Positions 9,317 to 18,935 of a DNA stretch of 62,633 nt are shown piece by piece; position 1 is the first letter of the stretch, and the number at the start of each line of letters is the position of its first letter. The position numbers and the translations under genes were made by a program. Source of the DNA: Desulfofundulus thermobenzoicus (GTDB lineage: Bacteria > Bacillota > Desulfotomaculia > Desulfotomaculales > Desulfovirgulaceae). Below the pieces are notes generated by a model. It had not been told where the DNA came from and did not search any database. It saw nothing but the letters and a program-made list of their open reading frames with translations. The stretch is from assembly GCF_009428905.1 (NCBI RefSeq), contig NZ_WHYR01000019.1:1-62633 (forward strand). Reading direction: 5' to 3'.

Positions 9317-9340
9317 AAGAACTGCACTAAAGCAGTTCTT
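9317..9340 (-). terminator. terminator of the SRP RNA gene
   Basis: AAGAACTGC / GCAGTTCTT stem with a six-base loop, followed on the minus strand by a run of six T. Confidence 0.9.
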
Positions 9341-9342
9341 TA

Positions 9343-9620
9343 AAATGACTGGCCGTGCACCTGTCGTTGAATAATAGCTTCCGGGCGTTACTCCTGCAGG
9401 TAGCTCGGGTCAGGCGCCCTTGCGGCACCCGGAGGGGCTTCCTTAGTGCTGCTTCCGCCAGGACCTGACACGGTTCAGAAGTCTCCGTCGCGCAAGACCC
9501 AACCGTCGTCACCCCTTACAGGAGCCGGACCCCACAAGCTAAATCCGCGGACAGGAATTCGACCCCGCTATAGCGGCTTGCGGGTACAGGGCACCGCTAC
9601 CTCCCCGTCTAGCACGACCA
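9343..9620 (-). ncRNA. large signal recognition particle RNA (Alu + S domain)
   Basis: The minus strand carries the full set of SRP RNA marks: the 5-prime Alu-domain core GGGGAGGTAGCGGTGCCCTG near 9605-9585 and GCCGCTATAGCGG, and the SRP54/Ffh-binding helix 8 loop GTGTCAGGTCCTGG...GGAAGCAGC around 9471-9435. Its length of about 275 nt matches the large Bacillus-type scRNA rather than the 110-nt E. coli 4.5S form. It lies between tRNA-Ser and dnaX exactly as in Bacillus. The ends are estimated: the 5-prime end lies near 9620 and the 3-prime end just before the terminator. Confidence 0.95.
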
Positions 9621-9668
9621 AATTTATATTGTGAGCCGCGGGCTGGTGAACCCGCGGCCGGCAACTGC

Positions 9669-9763
9669 TGGCGGAGAGAGTGGGATTCGAACCCACGAGA
9701 CAGGTTTAATGCCCGTCTACTCGCTCTCCAGGCGAGCGCCTTCAACCACTCAGCCATCTCTCC
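9669..9763 (-). tRNA. tRNA-Ser(GGA)
   Basis: A 95-nt tRNA with an encoded CCA. The acceptor stem GGAGAGA pairs with TCTCTCC, the T-arm has GGGTTCGAATCCC, a long variable arm is present as in class II tRNAs, and the anticodon loop CTGGAGA carries GGA, reading UCC and UCU serine codons. Confidence 0.98.
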
Positions 9764-9799
9764 ACACTTTCGGCCATGGTCTACTGCCACTGGATTTAT

Positions 9800-9828
9800 A
9801 TTATAACTTCCCGGCATAAAAAACTCAA
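9800..9828 (-). promoter_or_regulatory. sigma-A promoter of tRNA-Ser / SRP RNA
   Basis: TTGAGT (9828-9823), a 17-base spacer and a perfect TATAAT (9805-9800) end about 37 bases before the tRNA 5-prime end. The surrounding gap, 9764-10085, holds no gene that I can support. Confidence 0.8.
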
Positions 9829-10085
9829 GGGGGAACAATTGCCATCCCGCCGGCACACCGGGCGTGAAACCGGTTTTTAACCCCGCGGGTAATCCCTTAC
9901 CGGGCCAATGGCCCATTAACCGGAACGCCGGGAGGGGGATACCACCCCGTAACTTATATTTTACACCGGTTTCCCGGTTTTTGCAAGACGCATTTCCGCC
10001 CCGCATGTATTTTAAAGCCCGTTTTTTAACCACACCGTCTTCGTTTTTTAACAGTGACATGGTAGTATATACCTTGTGGACTTCA

Positions 10086-10886
10086 ATGGAAAGGGGTTAT
10101 ATCTTGCACCGGGAAGAACTCCAGACTTTCAAGGGATGGTTCAAACAATACGTACAGGGCTTTTACAGCGACGACCCCGCCGTGCAGGCCGGGATCCGGC
10201 TCAAGGAGGAGCACACCCGGCGGGTGTGCACGGCCATTGTGGGTATCGGCCGATCCCTGGACCTGCCGCCGGAGGATCTGCACCTGGCCGAAGCCGTCGC
10301 CCTGTTCCACGATTTGGGCCGCTTCCGGCAGTACGCCACCTACCACACCTTTAACGACCGCCGCTCGGAGAACCACGCCCTTTTGGGCGTGCGGGAACTG
10401 GAAAGGGCCGGGGTGCTGGCCGGCCTGCCGGAGGAAGAAAGAAACCTGATCACCATGTCCATAGAGTATCACAATCTGCGGGACCTGCCGGGGAAACTGC
10501 CGGAGCGCCCGGCCTTGTTTGCCCGCCTGATCCGGGATGCGGACAAACTGGACATCCTGCAGGTGTTCACCGGGTCCCTGGAACGAAAGGAAGCCGCACC
10601 CAATCCCCTTTTAAACTCCGGCCTGCCGGACACGCCGGGCTATTCGCCGGTACTGATCCGCAACCTGCTGCAGGGCGAGCTCTGCAATTATAGCGATATG
10701 AAGAATTTCAACGACCGGAAACTCTTGATGCTCTCCTGGATTTACGATATCAACTTTCCGTGGACACTGGCGGAGATCCGGCGCAACGGCCATGTGGAAA
10801 AGATCCTGGACAGCCTGCCCGGCACAGAGGAGATCCGGCGGGTGGGTGAACGGTTGCATATATTCATGGCCAGCCGGTCAGCTTAG
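10086..10886 (+). CDS. HD-domain metal-dependent phosphohydrolase
   Basis: About 266 residues. The metal-binding HD pattern is visible: H in EEHTRRVC, HD in ALFHDLGRFRQY, histidines in ATYHTF and SIEYHNLRDLPG, and a later aspartate in RDADKLDIL. Such proteins hydrolyse phosphate esters of nucleotides or small metabolites; the substrate is unknown. Two starts compete: ATG at 10086, used here, and TTG at 10104, which has a better-placed AAAGGGG seven bases upstream. It is one of only two confident plus-strand genes. Confidence 0.85.
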   Translation: MERGYILHREELQTFKGWFKQYVQGFYSDDPAVQAGIRLKEEHTRRVCTAIVGIGRSLDLPPEDLHLAEAVALFHDLGRFRQYATYHTFNDRRSENHALLGVRELERAGVLAGLPEEERNLITMSIEYHNLRDLPGKLPERPALFARLIRDADKLDILQVFTGSLERKEAAPNPLLNSGLPDTPGYSPVLIRNLLQGELCNYSDMKNFNDRKLLMLSWIYDINFPWTLAEIRRNGHVEKILDSLPGTEEIRRVGERLHIFMASRSA

Positions 10887-11026
10887 TAAAAACTTTACCG
10901 GACACCACCTGGTATAACGGAGCCAAACCATGCACAAAAAAGCGGCAGCGCGCCATCCTGCCCGCCGGCAGAATTATTTTTATCCGCCGCCGCGCCGGCC
11001 ATTTCCAGGGTGATCAGCAGGGAGAT

Positions 11027-11437
11027 TTAAAGATGATTGATCCCCAGCCCGATGACCTCATGCTCAAAGCCCCGGCGGGGGGCACCGATATACCCGTAGA
11101 GGGCCACGGCCAGCCAGTGCCCCTCCTCCGGCCGGTCAGCGTCCCGGGGTCCGGCCACCACGGCAAATTTCAACCCGGCCGTGCGCAGGATGGAACCCAG
11201 TTCCAGCTGTCCCCGGCAGACGCCGTGCAGGGCCTCCAGGACAGCGTGATAGAGGGCGTGCTCGCCCCGGTAATGATCGGCGGCAATGAGCCCCTCCCTT
11301 TTAGCGGCCGTTTCCACGGCCGCCACCACCTTTTCTACACTCATGGAACCCACCTGTCCCGTAACCACTTGAAATACATCGTCCGGCACGGGCTGGCCCA
11401 AAACGGTGAGAATGGCCACCTTACCAATGCTGTGCAA
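11027..11437 (-). CDS. hutP: HutP, histidine-dependent antiterminator of the hut genes
   Basis: The 136-residue product aligns along its length with Bacillus HutP: VGSMSVEKVVAAVETA, the HALYH metal-binding histidine pair, EALHGVCRGQ, and the C-terminal IGAPRRGFEHEVIGLGINHL containing the third metal-ligand histidine. HutP hexamers bind L-histidine and Mg2+, then RNA with NAG triplets spaced by four bases, and block a terminator. The TTG at 11437 follows AGGTGAG. It is the last gene of hutU-ftcD-hutI-fchA-hutP, whereas in Bacillus hutP comes first. Its likely target is the hutH leader near 30735. Confidence 0.95.
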   Translation of the reverse strand: MHSIGKVAILTVLGQPVPDDVFQVVTGQVGSMSVEKVVAAVETAAKREGLIAADHYRGEHALYHAVLEALHGVCRGQLELGSILRTAGLKFAVVAGPRDADRPEEGHWLAVALYGYIGAPRRGFEHEVIGLGINHL

Positions 11438-11574
11438 GAATACTCACCTGCTCATGTACACGATTTATGTTCAGTAACCCGGCTATGGTACCGCGTTGTC
11501 CACGCTCACTTCAGTGCCCCGCAAGTCATTCGTTTTGGACCCGACAGGCTTTTTCGCTGCCGGCCGGGTGCTTT

Positions 11575-11657
11575 CCGGGAAGGCCCTTTGCTTCTGTCTT
11601 TGCCCCGGGGCGCAAAAGGTCCTCACCGGAGCTATGATTTTCGGCCGGCCTTCCCAG
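11575..11657. other. long imperfect inverted repeat in the hutP-fchA gap
   Basis: The arms CCGGGAAGGCC (11575-11585) and GGCCTTCCCAG (11647-11657) pair over nine continuous bases plus one. They enclose a smaller TTTGC/GCAAA hairpin at 11599-11616. It could be a processing site, a structured RNA or an intergenic palindrome. I find no match to riboswitch consensus sequences that I know. Confidence 0.5.
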
Positions 11658-11697
11658 TGGAATTCGTTAAAACAATCTTTTGGGCAGAAGGCCGGGC

Positions 11698-12324
11698 TTA
11701 CAGGCCCTTTTGCCCAAGCAACTCCCTGCCGGCAAGATAATAACCGACCGCCCGCCTTTCCATCTCCTCCATCTGTTGCAAAATGACTTCCTTTCTTGCC
11801 GACGGCTCCAGCCCTTTTAAATTGATCCGCACGTTATAGCACGCCCCCCGGCAGGCGGCATACAGGCACTCCAGGGCCACGGCCGCATCGCTTAAGGCAT
11901 TCTGATTGCCCCGGTCCACCAGCACCTGGATATGCTCCAGCAGTTCCACACAAAGGAAAGCCGTACGCAGGGGTACCCGGGCGGCGTACAATGTAGCCTC
12001 CAGCAGGGCCTGGCGCCGCTTTTCTTTTTCCGCGGGTGTTCCTTTGGGCAGCCGCAGGGCATCCATCACCCGGTGAAAGGCGGCGGCATCCTCCTCCACC
12101 AGAACTTCCATTTCCCGGCGCTTTTCCTCGGCCAGGGCCAGCATCCGGCCCACGGCAGTATCCCCTTCCTCCCGGCCGCGCAGGGTAAGGCGGCACACCA
12201 TGGCCATCAGCGCCGCCCCGCAGGCGCCGGTGCAGGCGGCCACGCTTCCCCCGCCCGGGGCGGGGCTGTCCGCAGCCACGGTACCCATGAAGTCATGAAC
12301 GGTTAAGTCCATCAGCATGCACAT
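11698..12324 (-). CDS. fchA: formimidoyl-THF cyclodeaminase
   Basis: The 208-residue protein has the DSPAPGGGSVAACTGACGAAL motif region of the FTCD C-terminal (cyclodeaminase) family. It converts 5-formimidoyl-THF to 5,10-methenyl-THF and ammonia, the step after glutamate formimidoyltransferase. In vertebrates the two activities are fused; here they are separate genes flanking hutI. Its start overlaps the hutI end, with GGGGAG just upstream, so the two are probably translationally coupled. Confidence 0.9.
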   Translation of the reverse strand: MCMLMDLTVHDFMGTVAADSPAPGGGSVAACTGACGAALMAMVCRLTLRGREEGDTAVGRMLALAEEKRREMEVLVEEDAAAFHRVMDALRLPKGTPAEKEKRRQALLEATLYAARVPLRTAFLCVELLEHIQVLVDRGNQNALSDAAVALECLYAACRGACYNVRINLKGLEPSARKEVILQQMEEMERRAVGYYLAGRELLGQKGL

Positions 12325-13604
12325 TCTTCTCCCCGTCCGATTATTTGCCCGGTCTTGATCACCTGCCGCACCAGGTTGACCCCGAAGTGGTAGGCCGGGT
12401 AGTCCAGGTTGGGCGCGTCCCAGATCACCAGGTCCGCCTGCCTGCCCGGCTCCAGGCTGCCCAGCCGCCCGACCAGACCCAGGGCTGCCGCAGCATTAAC
12501 GGTCATGGCGTTGAGCACTTCCGCCGGCCGCAGGCGCAGGTACAGGCAGGCCATATTGAAAAGGGACTGGAGGGCTTCGGTGGGGCAGGAGCCCGGGTTG
12601 GCGTCGGAAGCGACGGCCACCGGCACGCCGGCTTCGATGAGCGCCCGGGCGGGGGCATAATGCCCGGAAGCCAGGTAATAGGCGGTGCCCGGCAGCAGCA
12701 CGGCCACAGTGCCTGAGGCCGCCAGGGCCCGGACCCCCCGGGGAGAAACGTGCAGCAGGTGATCGGCGCTCACCGCCCCCACCTCCGCCGCCAGTTCCGC
12801 CCCGCCGCTGCCGGCCATTTCGTCGGCGTGTATTTTCGGCCGCAGCCCGTGGGCCAGACCGGCCTGCAAAATGCTGCGGGACTGGTCCACGGTAAATACT
12901 CCCTCTTCGCAGAAAACATCGTTGAAAAGGGCCAGTTTTTCCCTTGCCACCCGGGGGATCATTTCCCGGCAGACCAGGTCCACATACCGGTCCGGCTCGT
13001 TTTTGCACTCCTCCGGCACGGCGTGGGCGCCCAGGAAGGTGGGCACCAGCTCCACCGGCTGCTCCCTTTGCAAGCGGCGGACCAGCCGCAGCGCCCGCAG
13101 TTCTTCCTCCACGCTCAACCCGTAGCCGCTTTTTATTTCCACGGTGGTGGTGCCGTGGGCCAGTGCCCGGGCCAGGCGTTTTTTCGTTTGCATCAGCAGG
13201 ATCTCATCACCGGCCCGGCGGGTTTCCCTTACAGTGCTCAATATCCCCCCGCCGGCGGAGAGAATCTCCAGATAGCTTTTGCCTTCCAGTTTCCAGGCCA
13301 GCTCCTTTTCCCGGGAACCGGCGTGGAGCATATGGGTATGGCAGTCCACCAGGCCGGGGGTCACCAGACAGCCCATGGCGTCGATGAATTTTGTCCGGCC
13401 GTCCGTCCGCACGGCCCCCTTTACTTCATCCTCCCGTCCGGCGGCCAGGATCCGGCCGCCGGACACGGCCACCGCCGCGCCCTCCACCAGGCCGGCGTCC
13501 AGCATGTCCCGGCCTTTTTTTATCCCCCCGGCGCAGGTGGCCAGAACACCAATATTATGCACCACCATTTCCGCGTATGGCTGCAAAATATAAACACCCC
13601 CCAT
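12312..13604 (-). CDS. hutI: imidazolonepropionase
   Basis: About 430 residues of the amidohydrolase superfamily. LVTPGLVDCHTHM carries the HxH metal pair, followed by AGSREKELAWKLEGKSYLEI and GTTTVEIKSGYGL, all diagnostic of HutI; KIHADEMAG and a late ASDANPGSCPTE add further metal ligands. It opens 4-imidazolone-5-propionate to N-formimino-L-glutamate in the third step of histidine degradation. The start is uncertain (ATG at 13604 or TTG at 13616); the family usually begins nearer the internal MVVHNIGVLATC. It lies between ftcD and fchA. Confidence 0.94.
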   Translation of the reverse strand: MGGVYILQPYAEMVVHNIGVLATCAGGIKKGRDMLDAGLVEGAAVAVSGGRILAAGREDEVKGAVRTDGRTKFIDAMGCLVTPGLVDCHTHMLHAGSREKELAWKLEGKSYLEILSAGGGILSTVRETRRAGDEILLMQTKKRLARALAHGTTTVEIKSGYGLSVEEELRALRLVRRLQREQPVELVPTFLGAHAVPEECKNEPDRYVDLVCREMIPRVAREKLALFNDVFCEEGVFTVDQSRSILQAGLAHGLRPKIHADEMAGSGGAELAAEVGAVSADHLLHVSPRGVRALAASGTVAVLLPGTAYYLASGHYAPARALIEAGVPVAVASDANPGSCPTEALQSLFNMACLYLRLRPAEVLNAMTVNAAAALGLVGRLGSLEPGRQADLVIWDAPNLDYPAYHFGVNLVRQVIKTGQIIGRGEECAC

Positions 13605-13623
13605 GCCCTGTACCAATCCCCAA

Positions 13624-14517
13624 CTATGCGTTCAGTTTTACTTCCAGCACCTGTTCCCGGCGGAAGGATTCGCTCTGCAGGTAATACTCCAGGGAACCCA
13701 GCAGGGCGTCCAGGGGCACCAGGCCCACTATTTCCGTCCCCACCACGGACACACCGTAACGGGCCGCTTCCAGGCGCACCAGTTCCAGCGCCCGGTAAAT
13801 GGGCGTGCGCTCGTAGTCCACCAGGTTCATGGACACCTGCACCTGGCGGCGATCCTTGAGCTCCACCCCCAGGGCCTTAACAAAGGTGAGGCCCCCATCT
13901 TTAGCCCGCAGCGCCCGGGCGATGGCCCTGGCCACCGCCGGATCGTCCGTGCCCAGGTTCACATTAAAGGCAATCAAAGGTTTGCGCGCGCCGATGACCA
14001 CCGCCCCGGCGGTGGGGTGCAGGCGGGCCGGGCCGAAATCGGGCCGGCGCTCCGGTCTGGCAATTTCCTCTTTCAACCCTTCATATTCTCCCCGCCGCAC
14101 ATGGGCCAGGTTGCGCCTTTCCGGCCGGGTGGCCGCCTCCTCGTAAAGGTAAACGGGTATCTCCAGTTCCCGGGCCACCCTTTCCCCCAGGCAGCGGGCC
14201 AGGGCCACGCATTCGGCCATTGTCACCCCGCCGATGGGGACAAAGGGCACCACGTCCGCCGCCCCGATGCGCGGGTGGGCACCCCGGTGTTCCTCCATAT
14301 TGATACGGGCTGCGGCCTCCCGGATCATGGCCAGGGCCGCTTCCAGCACCGCCTCCGGTTCACCGGCAAAAGTGACCACACTGCGGTTGTGATCCGCGTC
14401 CATGGTCCAGTCCAGGATTTTTACACCGCATTTTTCGCCGGCGGCCACAATAGCCCGCACCACCTCCGGACGACGGCCTTCACTGAAATTGGGTACGCAT
14501 TCCACCAGTTTGGACAA
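13624..14517 (-). CDS. ftcD: glutamate formimidoyltransferase
   Basis: The 297-residue product starts MSKLVECVPNFSEGRRPEVV, the clear N-terminal signature of the formiminotransferase domain, and contains HRGAHPRIGAADVVPFVP. It moves the formimino group from formiminoglutamate to tetrahydrofolate. This defines the THF-dependent branch of histidine degradation, saving one-carbon units rather than releasing formamide. The TTG at 14517 is supported by AAAGGAGG eight bases upstream. hutU ends 15 bases before it. Confidence 0.94.
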   Translation of the reverse strand: MSKLVECVPNFSEGRRPEVVRAIVAAGEKCGVKILDWTMDADHNRSVVTFAGEPEAVLEAALAMIREAAARINMEEHRGAHPRIGAADVVPFVPIGGVTMAECVALARCLGERVARELEIPVYLYEEAATRPERRNLAHVRRGEYEGLKEEIARPERRPDFGPARLHPTAGAVVIGARKPLIAFNVNLGTDDPAVARAIARALRAKDGGLTFVKALGVELKDRRQVQVSMNLVDYERTPIYRALELVRLEAARYGVSVVGTEIVGLVPLDALLGSLEYYLQSESFRREQVLEVKLNA

Positions 14518-14532
14518 AACTTAATCCTCCTT

Positions 14533-16224
14533 TTACTTACGCCGGGGCTGGGTTTCCGGCCCCAGCAGGGGAGTTTTCACCGGGTTCTTTTGCAATGTCT
14601 GCACGGCAAGCTCATAACCGGCGTCGGCATGGCGCACCACGCCCAGGCCGCTGTCGTTGTGCAGCACCCTCTCCAGCCGGCCAGTGCTGTCCGCCGAACC
14701 GTCGGCCACCACCACCATCCCGGCGTGCAGCGAATAACCGATGCCCGTGCCGCCACCGTGGTGGAAGGATACCCAGTGGGCGCCGGAAGCCACATTCAAA
14801 AGTGCATTTAAAATGGGCCAGTCGCCGATGGCATCAGATCCGTCCCGCATGGCTTCCGTTTCCCGGAAGGGGGAGGCCACGGAGCCAGTGTCGTGGTGGT
14901 CCCGGCCGAAGACCACCGGTGCGGAGAGCTCGCCCCTGGCCACCATTTCATTCACCCGCACGCCGAAGGCTTCCCGCTCACCGTAGCCCATGTAGGCAAT
15001 GCGCGCCGGCAGCCCCTGGAACTGAATGTGCTTTCCAGCCAGCTCTATCCACCGGCACAGCGCCTCATTTTCCCGGAACATTTCCAGGGCCAGCCGGTCC
15101 AATTTATAGATCTCTTCGGGCTTGCCGGAAAGCACGGCCCAGCGGAAGGGGCCCTTGCCCTGGGCAAACAGATCCCGGATGTAGGCGGGAACGTAGCCGT
15201 CAATCTCAAAGGCATCCTGCACCCCGGCCTCATAGGCCACCCGCCGGATGTTGTTGCCGTAATCGAAGGATCTGGCCCCACGGCGGGTCAGGGTGAGCAT
15301 CAACTGCACATGACGGGCAATGGAAGCCCGGGCCCTTTTCAGGTATTCCGCGGGGTCGGCGGCGCGCAAAAGGGCGGCTGACCGCACATCGTAGCCATCG
15401 GGGATGTACCCCACCAGCGGGTCGTGGGCGGCCGTCTGGTCCGACAGCACGTCCGGGGTGATTTGGTGGTCCACCAGATATTGCAGCAGTTCCGTGGCGT
15501 GCACTGGCACGGCGATACTCACCACTTCCCCTGCTTCCTTCGCCCGCAGGGCTTCCTGCACCCCCTGCTCAACGGTGGGCGACACCCTGTCCAGGTAGCC
15601 GGTGGCCAGGCGCTTTTCAATGCGGGCCGGGTCCACCTCCGCCAGCAGGGCCACGGCCTCCAGCATTTTGGCCGCCAGGGGCTGGGCGCCGCCCATACCA
15701 CCCAGCCCGGCGGAAACATAGAGGCGGCCCCGCAGGGTGTGATTTTGAAAATGCTTGCGCCCCAGGGCGGCCAGGGTTTCAAAGGTGCCCTGGATCACCC
15801 CCTGGCTCCCGATGTAAATCCAGGAACCAGCGGTCATCTGCCCGAACATGGTCAGGCCCATTTCCTCCAACCGGTTAAAATCTTCCCAGGTGGCCCATTG
15901 GGGCACCAGGTTGGCGTTGGCGATGAGCACCCGGGGGGCGGCTTTGGTGGTGCGGAATACGGCCACCGGCTTACCGGACTGCACCAGCAGGGTTTCGTCG
16001 TTCTCCAGCTCCAAAAGGGTCCGCACAATGGCATCGTAGGCCTCCCAGGAGCGAGCGGCCCGGCCCCGCCCGCCGTAGACAATCAAATCGTCCGGGCGCT
16101 CCCCCACCTCCGGATCCAGGTTGTTCATGAGCATGCGCAGGGCACCTTCCTGACCCCAGCCCTTGCAGTGCAGCCGGTTGCCCCTCGGCGCGCGGATGTT
16201 GGTGTGGTTGGTGAAGTCGAACAT
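14533..16224 (-). CDS. hutU: urocanate hydratase (canonical copy)
   Basis: The 563-residue protein starts with [23 protein letters not shown] and contains the NAD-binding [12 protein letters not shown] segment, [32 protein letters not shown] and [22 protein letters not shown], so it is full length. It hydrates urocanate to imidazolonepropionate using NAD+ as an electrophile. One oddity: the motif that I remember as GLPARICW, with a cysteine near the active site, reads GLPARIAY here. It is the first gene of the left hut operon. GGGGG precedes the ATG by seven bases. Confidence 0.93.
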   Translation of the reverse strand: MFDFTNHTNIRAPRGNRLHCKGWGQEGALRMLMNNLDPEVGERPDDLIVYGGRGRAARSWEAYDAIVRTLLELENDETLLVQSGKPVAVFRTTKAAPRVLIANANLVPQWATWEDFNRLEEMGLTMFGQMTAGSWIYIGSQGVIQGTFETLAALGRKHFQNHTLRGRLYVSAGLGGMGGAQPLAAKMLEAVALLAEVDPARIEKRLATGYLDRVSPTVEQGVQEALRAKEAGEVVSIAVPVHATELLQYLVDHQITPDVLSDQTAAHDPLVGYIPDGYDVRSAALLRAADPAEYLKRARASIARHVQLMLTLTRRGARSFDYGNNIRRVAYEAGVQDAFEIDGYVPAYIRDLFAQGKGPFRWAVLSGKPEEIYKLDRLALEMFRENEALCRWIELAGKHIQFQGLPARIAYMGYGEREAFGVRVNEMVARGELSAPVVFGRDHHDTGSVASPFRETEAMRDGSDAIGDWPILNALLNVASGAHWVSFHHGGGTGIGYSLHAGMVVVADGSADSTGRLERVLHNDSGLGVVRHADAGYELAVQTLQKNPVKTPLLGPETQPRRK

Positions 16225-16298
16225 AATAAAGCCCCCATTGAAAATAAATTAAACAGAGAACATGATTCTCATGAACAGCATCGCGTGAAATAAAGGTA

Positions 16299-16336
16299 AA
16301 GCCCGTCCCGGCCCGGGGAACCGGGAACGGGGCTTG
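16299..16336 (-). terminator. hairpin between the ABC operon and hutU
   Basis: Minus-strand AGCCCCGTTCCCGG folds on CCGGGACGGGCT, followed by TTTACCTTTATTT. It may terminate the operon that ends at 16482 or act as an attenuator in the hutU leader. No NAG-N4 triplet series is present next to it. Confidence 0.6.
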
Positions 16337-16481
16337 GTGACGATGATAGAACAGGCTGTCCCAACTGCAGGTACTTATCATTTTGCTTTATGCGTAGCAA
16401 TCTCTCTGGCCAACTAACCACCTGATTATTCACCACATAAGGGAAGCAAATACTTGTCTGCATATATTTGAATTAACTAGC

Positions 16482-17585
16482 TCACTTCTTCCACAAATTG
16501 CTCAGCTTATTTTCCCATAACCGTGGATCATCAGTTTTTACCTCATTGGGTACCAGGGGACCCTGAAGAACCATAAATGCACCTTCATCGGCCCAGGGAT
16601 TCTTCACTACCTTTGCCGGCGACCAGATGGCGCCCTCCTTAACCACCGTCTCGCCGATTTTGGGAATGGGCTTTCCATTCTTGATATCATACAGGTATTG
16701 TACGGCCAGTTCGGCGGAATCCAGGGCCGGTTGCTCTACCGCAGCGAGCAGTTTCCCCTGTTTTAAAAGCTCCAGCCCTTCCGGACCGATACATATTCCG
16801 CAAATACCGTAATCCTTCGGATTTAGCCCGGCAGACTCAATGGCATTGACCACACCGGGGCCCATGATATCGGGAGTATGCACATATATCCCCATAACCT
16901 GTTTTCCATAACGGGTTAAGAGATCTGTTGTCTTTTGATTGGAATCCACATTGTTCCATTTACCCTCGCCCTGGGCCACTTTTAACTGGGGATACTGGTC
17001 CACTACCGAGTGGAAACCCTTTGAACAGGCCTGGGTAAACATATCTTCCAGGGAACCTGTGATTTCCAGAACCACTCCCGGGGGAACCTTGCCGCCATGA
17101 CGATCCTTGATTCCCTGAATGAAGGCTTCAGCGGCCCGCTTGCTGGACTCTTGAATATCAAAAGAGATAAAGAGGTCCACCTTTCCCCCCTCGGGGGAGG
17201 TATCCAGGGCGATTACGGGAATACCCGCCTCGTTCAATTTCTTAATACCGGGAACGATGGCTTTCAAATCTACGGCCCCGGCCATGATAAAGCCGTCCAC
17301 CTTTTGCTGGATGTAGTTGTCCATGATTTCCATAATCTTTAATGAATCGGCCTGACCGTCCTTGATATCAACCTTCACACCCAATTCCTTCGCCTTTTCC
17401 TGGGCTCCATTGATAAAAGCCTGGATGTAGGGGGCGCTGGGTTCTTTGATGATCATACCAAAGGTCAGCTGCTTCTGGGACGTATCCTTACCGGTCTGCT
17501 GGTTTCCCTGGGGCGACGCGCATCCGGCCAGGATCAGCCCCAACCCCAAAAAGATGAAGAAAAAGAAAACCCACCTGCTTTTCAT
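16482..17585 (-). CDS. sugar-type ABC transporter substrate-binding lipoprotein
   Basis: A 367-residue protein with a hydrophobic leader and the lipobox LILAGC (cysteine 22), so it is anchored outside the membrane. The mature part is a Peripla_BP_4/RbsB-like binding fold (TFGMIIKEPSAPYIQAFINGAQEKAKELG..., GIPVIALDTSP). This family usually binds ribose, other sugars, polyols or AI-2. The start MKSRW is chosen because AGGAGG lies eight bases upstream. It is the last gene of a run of catabolic genes, next to its permease and ATPase. Confidence 0.88.
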   Translation of the reverse strand: MKSRWVFFFFIFLGLGLILAGCASPQGNQQTGKDTSQKQLTFGMIIKEPSAPYIQAFINGAQEKAKELGVKVDIKDGQADSLKIMEIMDNYIQQKVDGFIMAGAVDLKAIVPGIKKLNEAGIPVIALDTSPEGGKVDLFISFDIQESSKRAAEAFIQGIKDRHGGKVPPGVVLEITGSLEDMFTQACSKGFHSVVDQYPQLKVAQGEGKWNNVDSNQKTTDLLTRYGKQVMGIYVHTPDIMGPGVVNAIESAGLNPKDYGICGICIGPEGLELLKQGKLLAAVEQPALDSAELAVQYLYDIKNGKPIPKIGETVVKEGAIWSPAKVVKNPWADEGAFMVLQGPLVPNEVKTDDPRLWENKLSNLWKK

Positions 17586-17681
17586 CGCCATTACCTCCTG
17601 GTTTTGATTTATTCTGGATACCGGGGAATGATTCAAATCTCAGTCATTCTCACCTCCCGTTTAGTGTTCCGCTACTTTTAT

Positions 17682-18722
17682 TCAGTGCAACGACTGTCCC
17701 ACAACAAGCCCTTTTTCCGTATCTTCCGCCGCATCAAGGTGTCTGATCTGTTCCTGATGCAGCAAACGATTTCTGATCCTTACCCTGATCCGGTCGATAA
17801 CTATGGCCACAAAAATCAATGCTCCCTGGGTGGCATACACCAGGGTGACACCCACTCCCAGGAGATTTAAGGCATTGGAAATCATGCCCAGAAGAAGGGC
17901 GCCGCCCAGCATACCCATGGGAGTACCCTTGCCTCCTTCCAGGCTGGTCCCGCCCAGAATGGCCCCGGCGAAGGCCAGCATAACCATACCGGTGCCCATG
18001 GAATTGGAAATTGATCCCTGCCTGCCGGCAGTCAACAAGCCGGCCATCGCCGCCAGTAAGCCGCTTAATACAAAGGCAGATACGACGATGCGTTCGGTGT
18101 TTATGCCGGCGATAAAACTGGCCTTCGGGTTGCCTCCGGTGGCCAGGAATTGCCGGCCGTAAATGGTATGCTGCATTATAAAATGAAACAGCAGGTAAAC
18201 CAGGATGACAATGACCACCGCCACCGGTATATTGGCCACCAGCCGTGCCTGCCCGGCATAGGTATAAATTTTGTGCAGGGGAAAAATGGAAAGAGGCACC
18301 AGGAAAAGAACCAGACCCCGCAACATAATGGATACCGACAACGTTTGCAGCAGGGGGTCCATGCCCACTTTAGCAATGCAGTATCCATTGAAGAATCCAA
18401 CCAGTGCCCCAATCAGCAAAGTTAAAAAGATGCTTGTTATCGGGTCAATCCCGCCGGGTACCCATTTGGTAGCCAGCAGCATGGCTATTCCGGGAGCAAA
18501 GGCCAGTGTTGATTCAATTGACAGGTCCAGTTTACCAATTAAAAGGGTCAGACCTTCAGCCAGAATTAATAAGCTCAATATGGACGAATGATAAAGTATA
18601 TTGATCAGGTTGTTATATGAAGCAAAATTGGGTGTAATCACCAGGTTGAGCAGGAAAAAGAGGACCACCAGCACCCAGATCAAGTTGTCCAGCAGCATCA
18701 ATTGCAAATTAAGCCTTTTCAT
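17682..18722 (-). CDS. ABC transporter permease, RbsC/sugar type
   Basis: A 346-residue integral membrane protein with about nine to ten hydrophobic helices and the BPD_transp_2 signature region LAFAGAILGGTSLEGGKGTPMGMLGG. It forms the channel with the RbsA-like ATPase encoded upstream and the binding protein encoded downstream. 213 bases without a gene separate it from the ATPase gene. Substrate type follows the family (sugars, polyols), not direct evidence. Confidence 0.88.
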   Translation of the reverse strand: MKRLNLQLMLLDNLIWVLVVLFFLLNLVITPNFASYNNLINILYHSSILSLLILAEGLTLLIGKLDLSIESTLAFAPGIAMLLATKWVPGGIDPITSIFLTLLIGALVGFFNGYCIAKVGMDPLLQTLSVSIMLRGLVLFLVPLSIFPLHKIYTYAGQARLVANIPVAVVIVILVYLLFHFIMQHTIYGRQFLATGGNPKASFIAGINTERIVVSAFVLSGLLAAMAGLLTAGRQGSISNSMGTGMVMLAFAGAILGGTSLEGGKGTPMGMLGGALLLGMISNALNLLGVGVTLVYATQGALIFVAIVIDRIRVRIRNRLLHQEQIRHLDAAEDTEKGLVVGQSLH

Positions 18723-18935
18723 GACGCAACTATACTCCTTTCCCCTATTCTCTCTAGCGGCCCCAGGAAATGGTAAAAGTCATACCGTTATTTCTAAAGG
18801 TCGCTTTAACCGGATCCTGAACAAGCCCCTGGCAAATGCCCTGACAAGTCACCTGACGGCAGTGACCCCCCTCGCTTCGCGCTCTCCAGGGGAAAGCATC
18901 CTTCCGGCCTGCCCTGCTTTTGCCAAACCCATCTG

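Noticed and set aside
11438..11697. Riboswitch (cobalamin, THF, glycine or c-di-GMP type) in the hutP-fchA gap
   Set aside because: Some short matches (CACTGGGAAGG) recall the cobalamin element, but the other conserved blocks are missing and the gap lies inside an operon.
16395..16425. Second HutP box before hutU
   Set aside because: NAG triplets occur but at 8-base spacing (CAG, TAG, CAG), not the 7-base spacing required.
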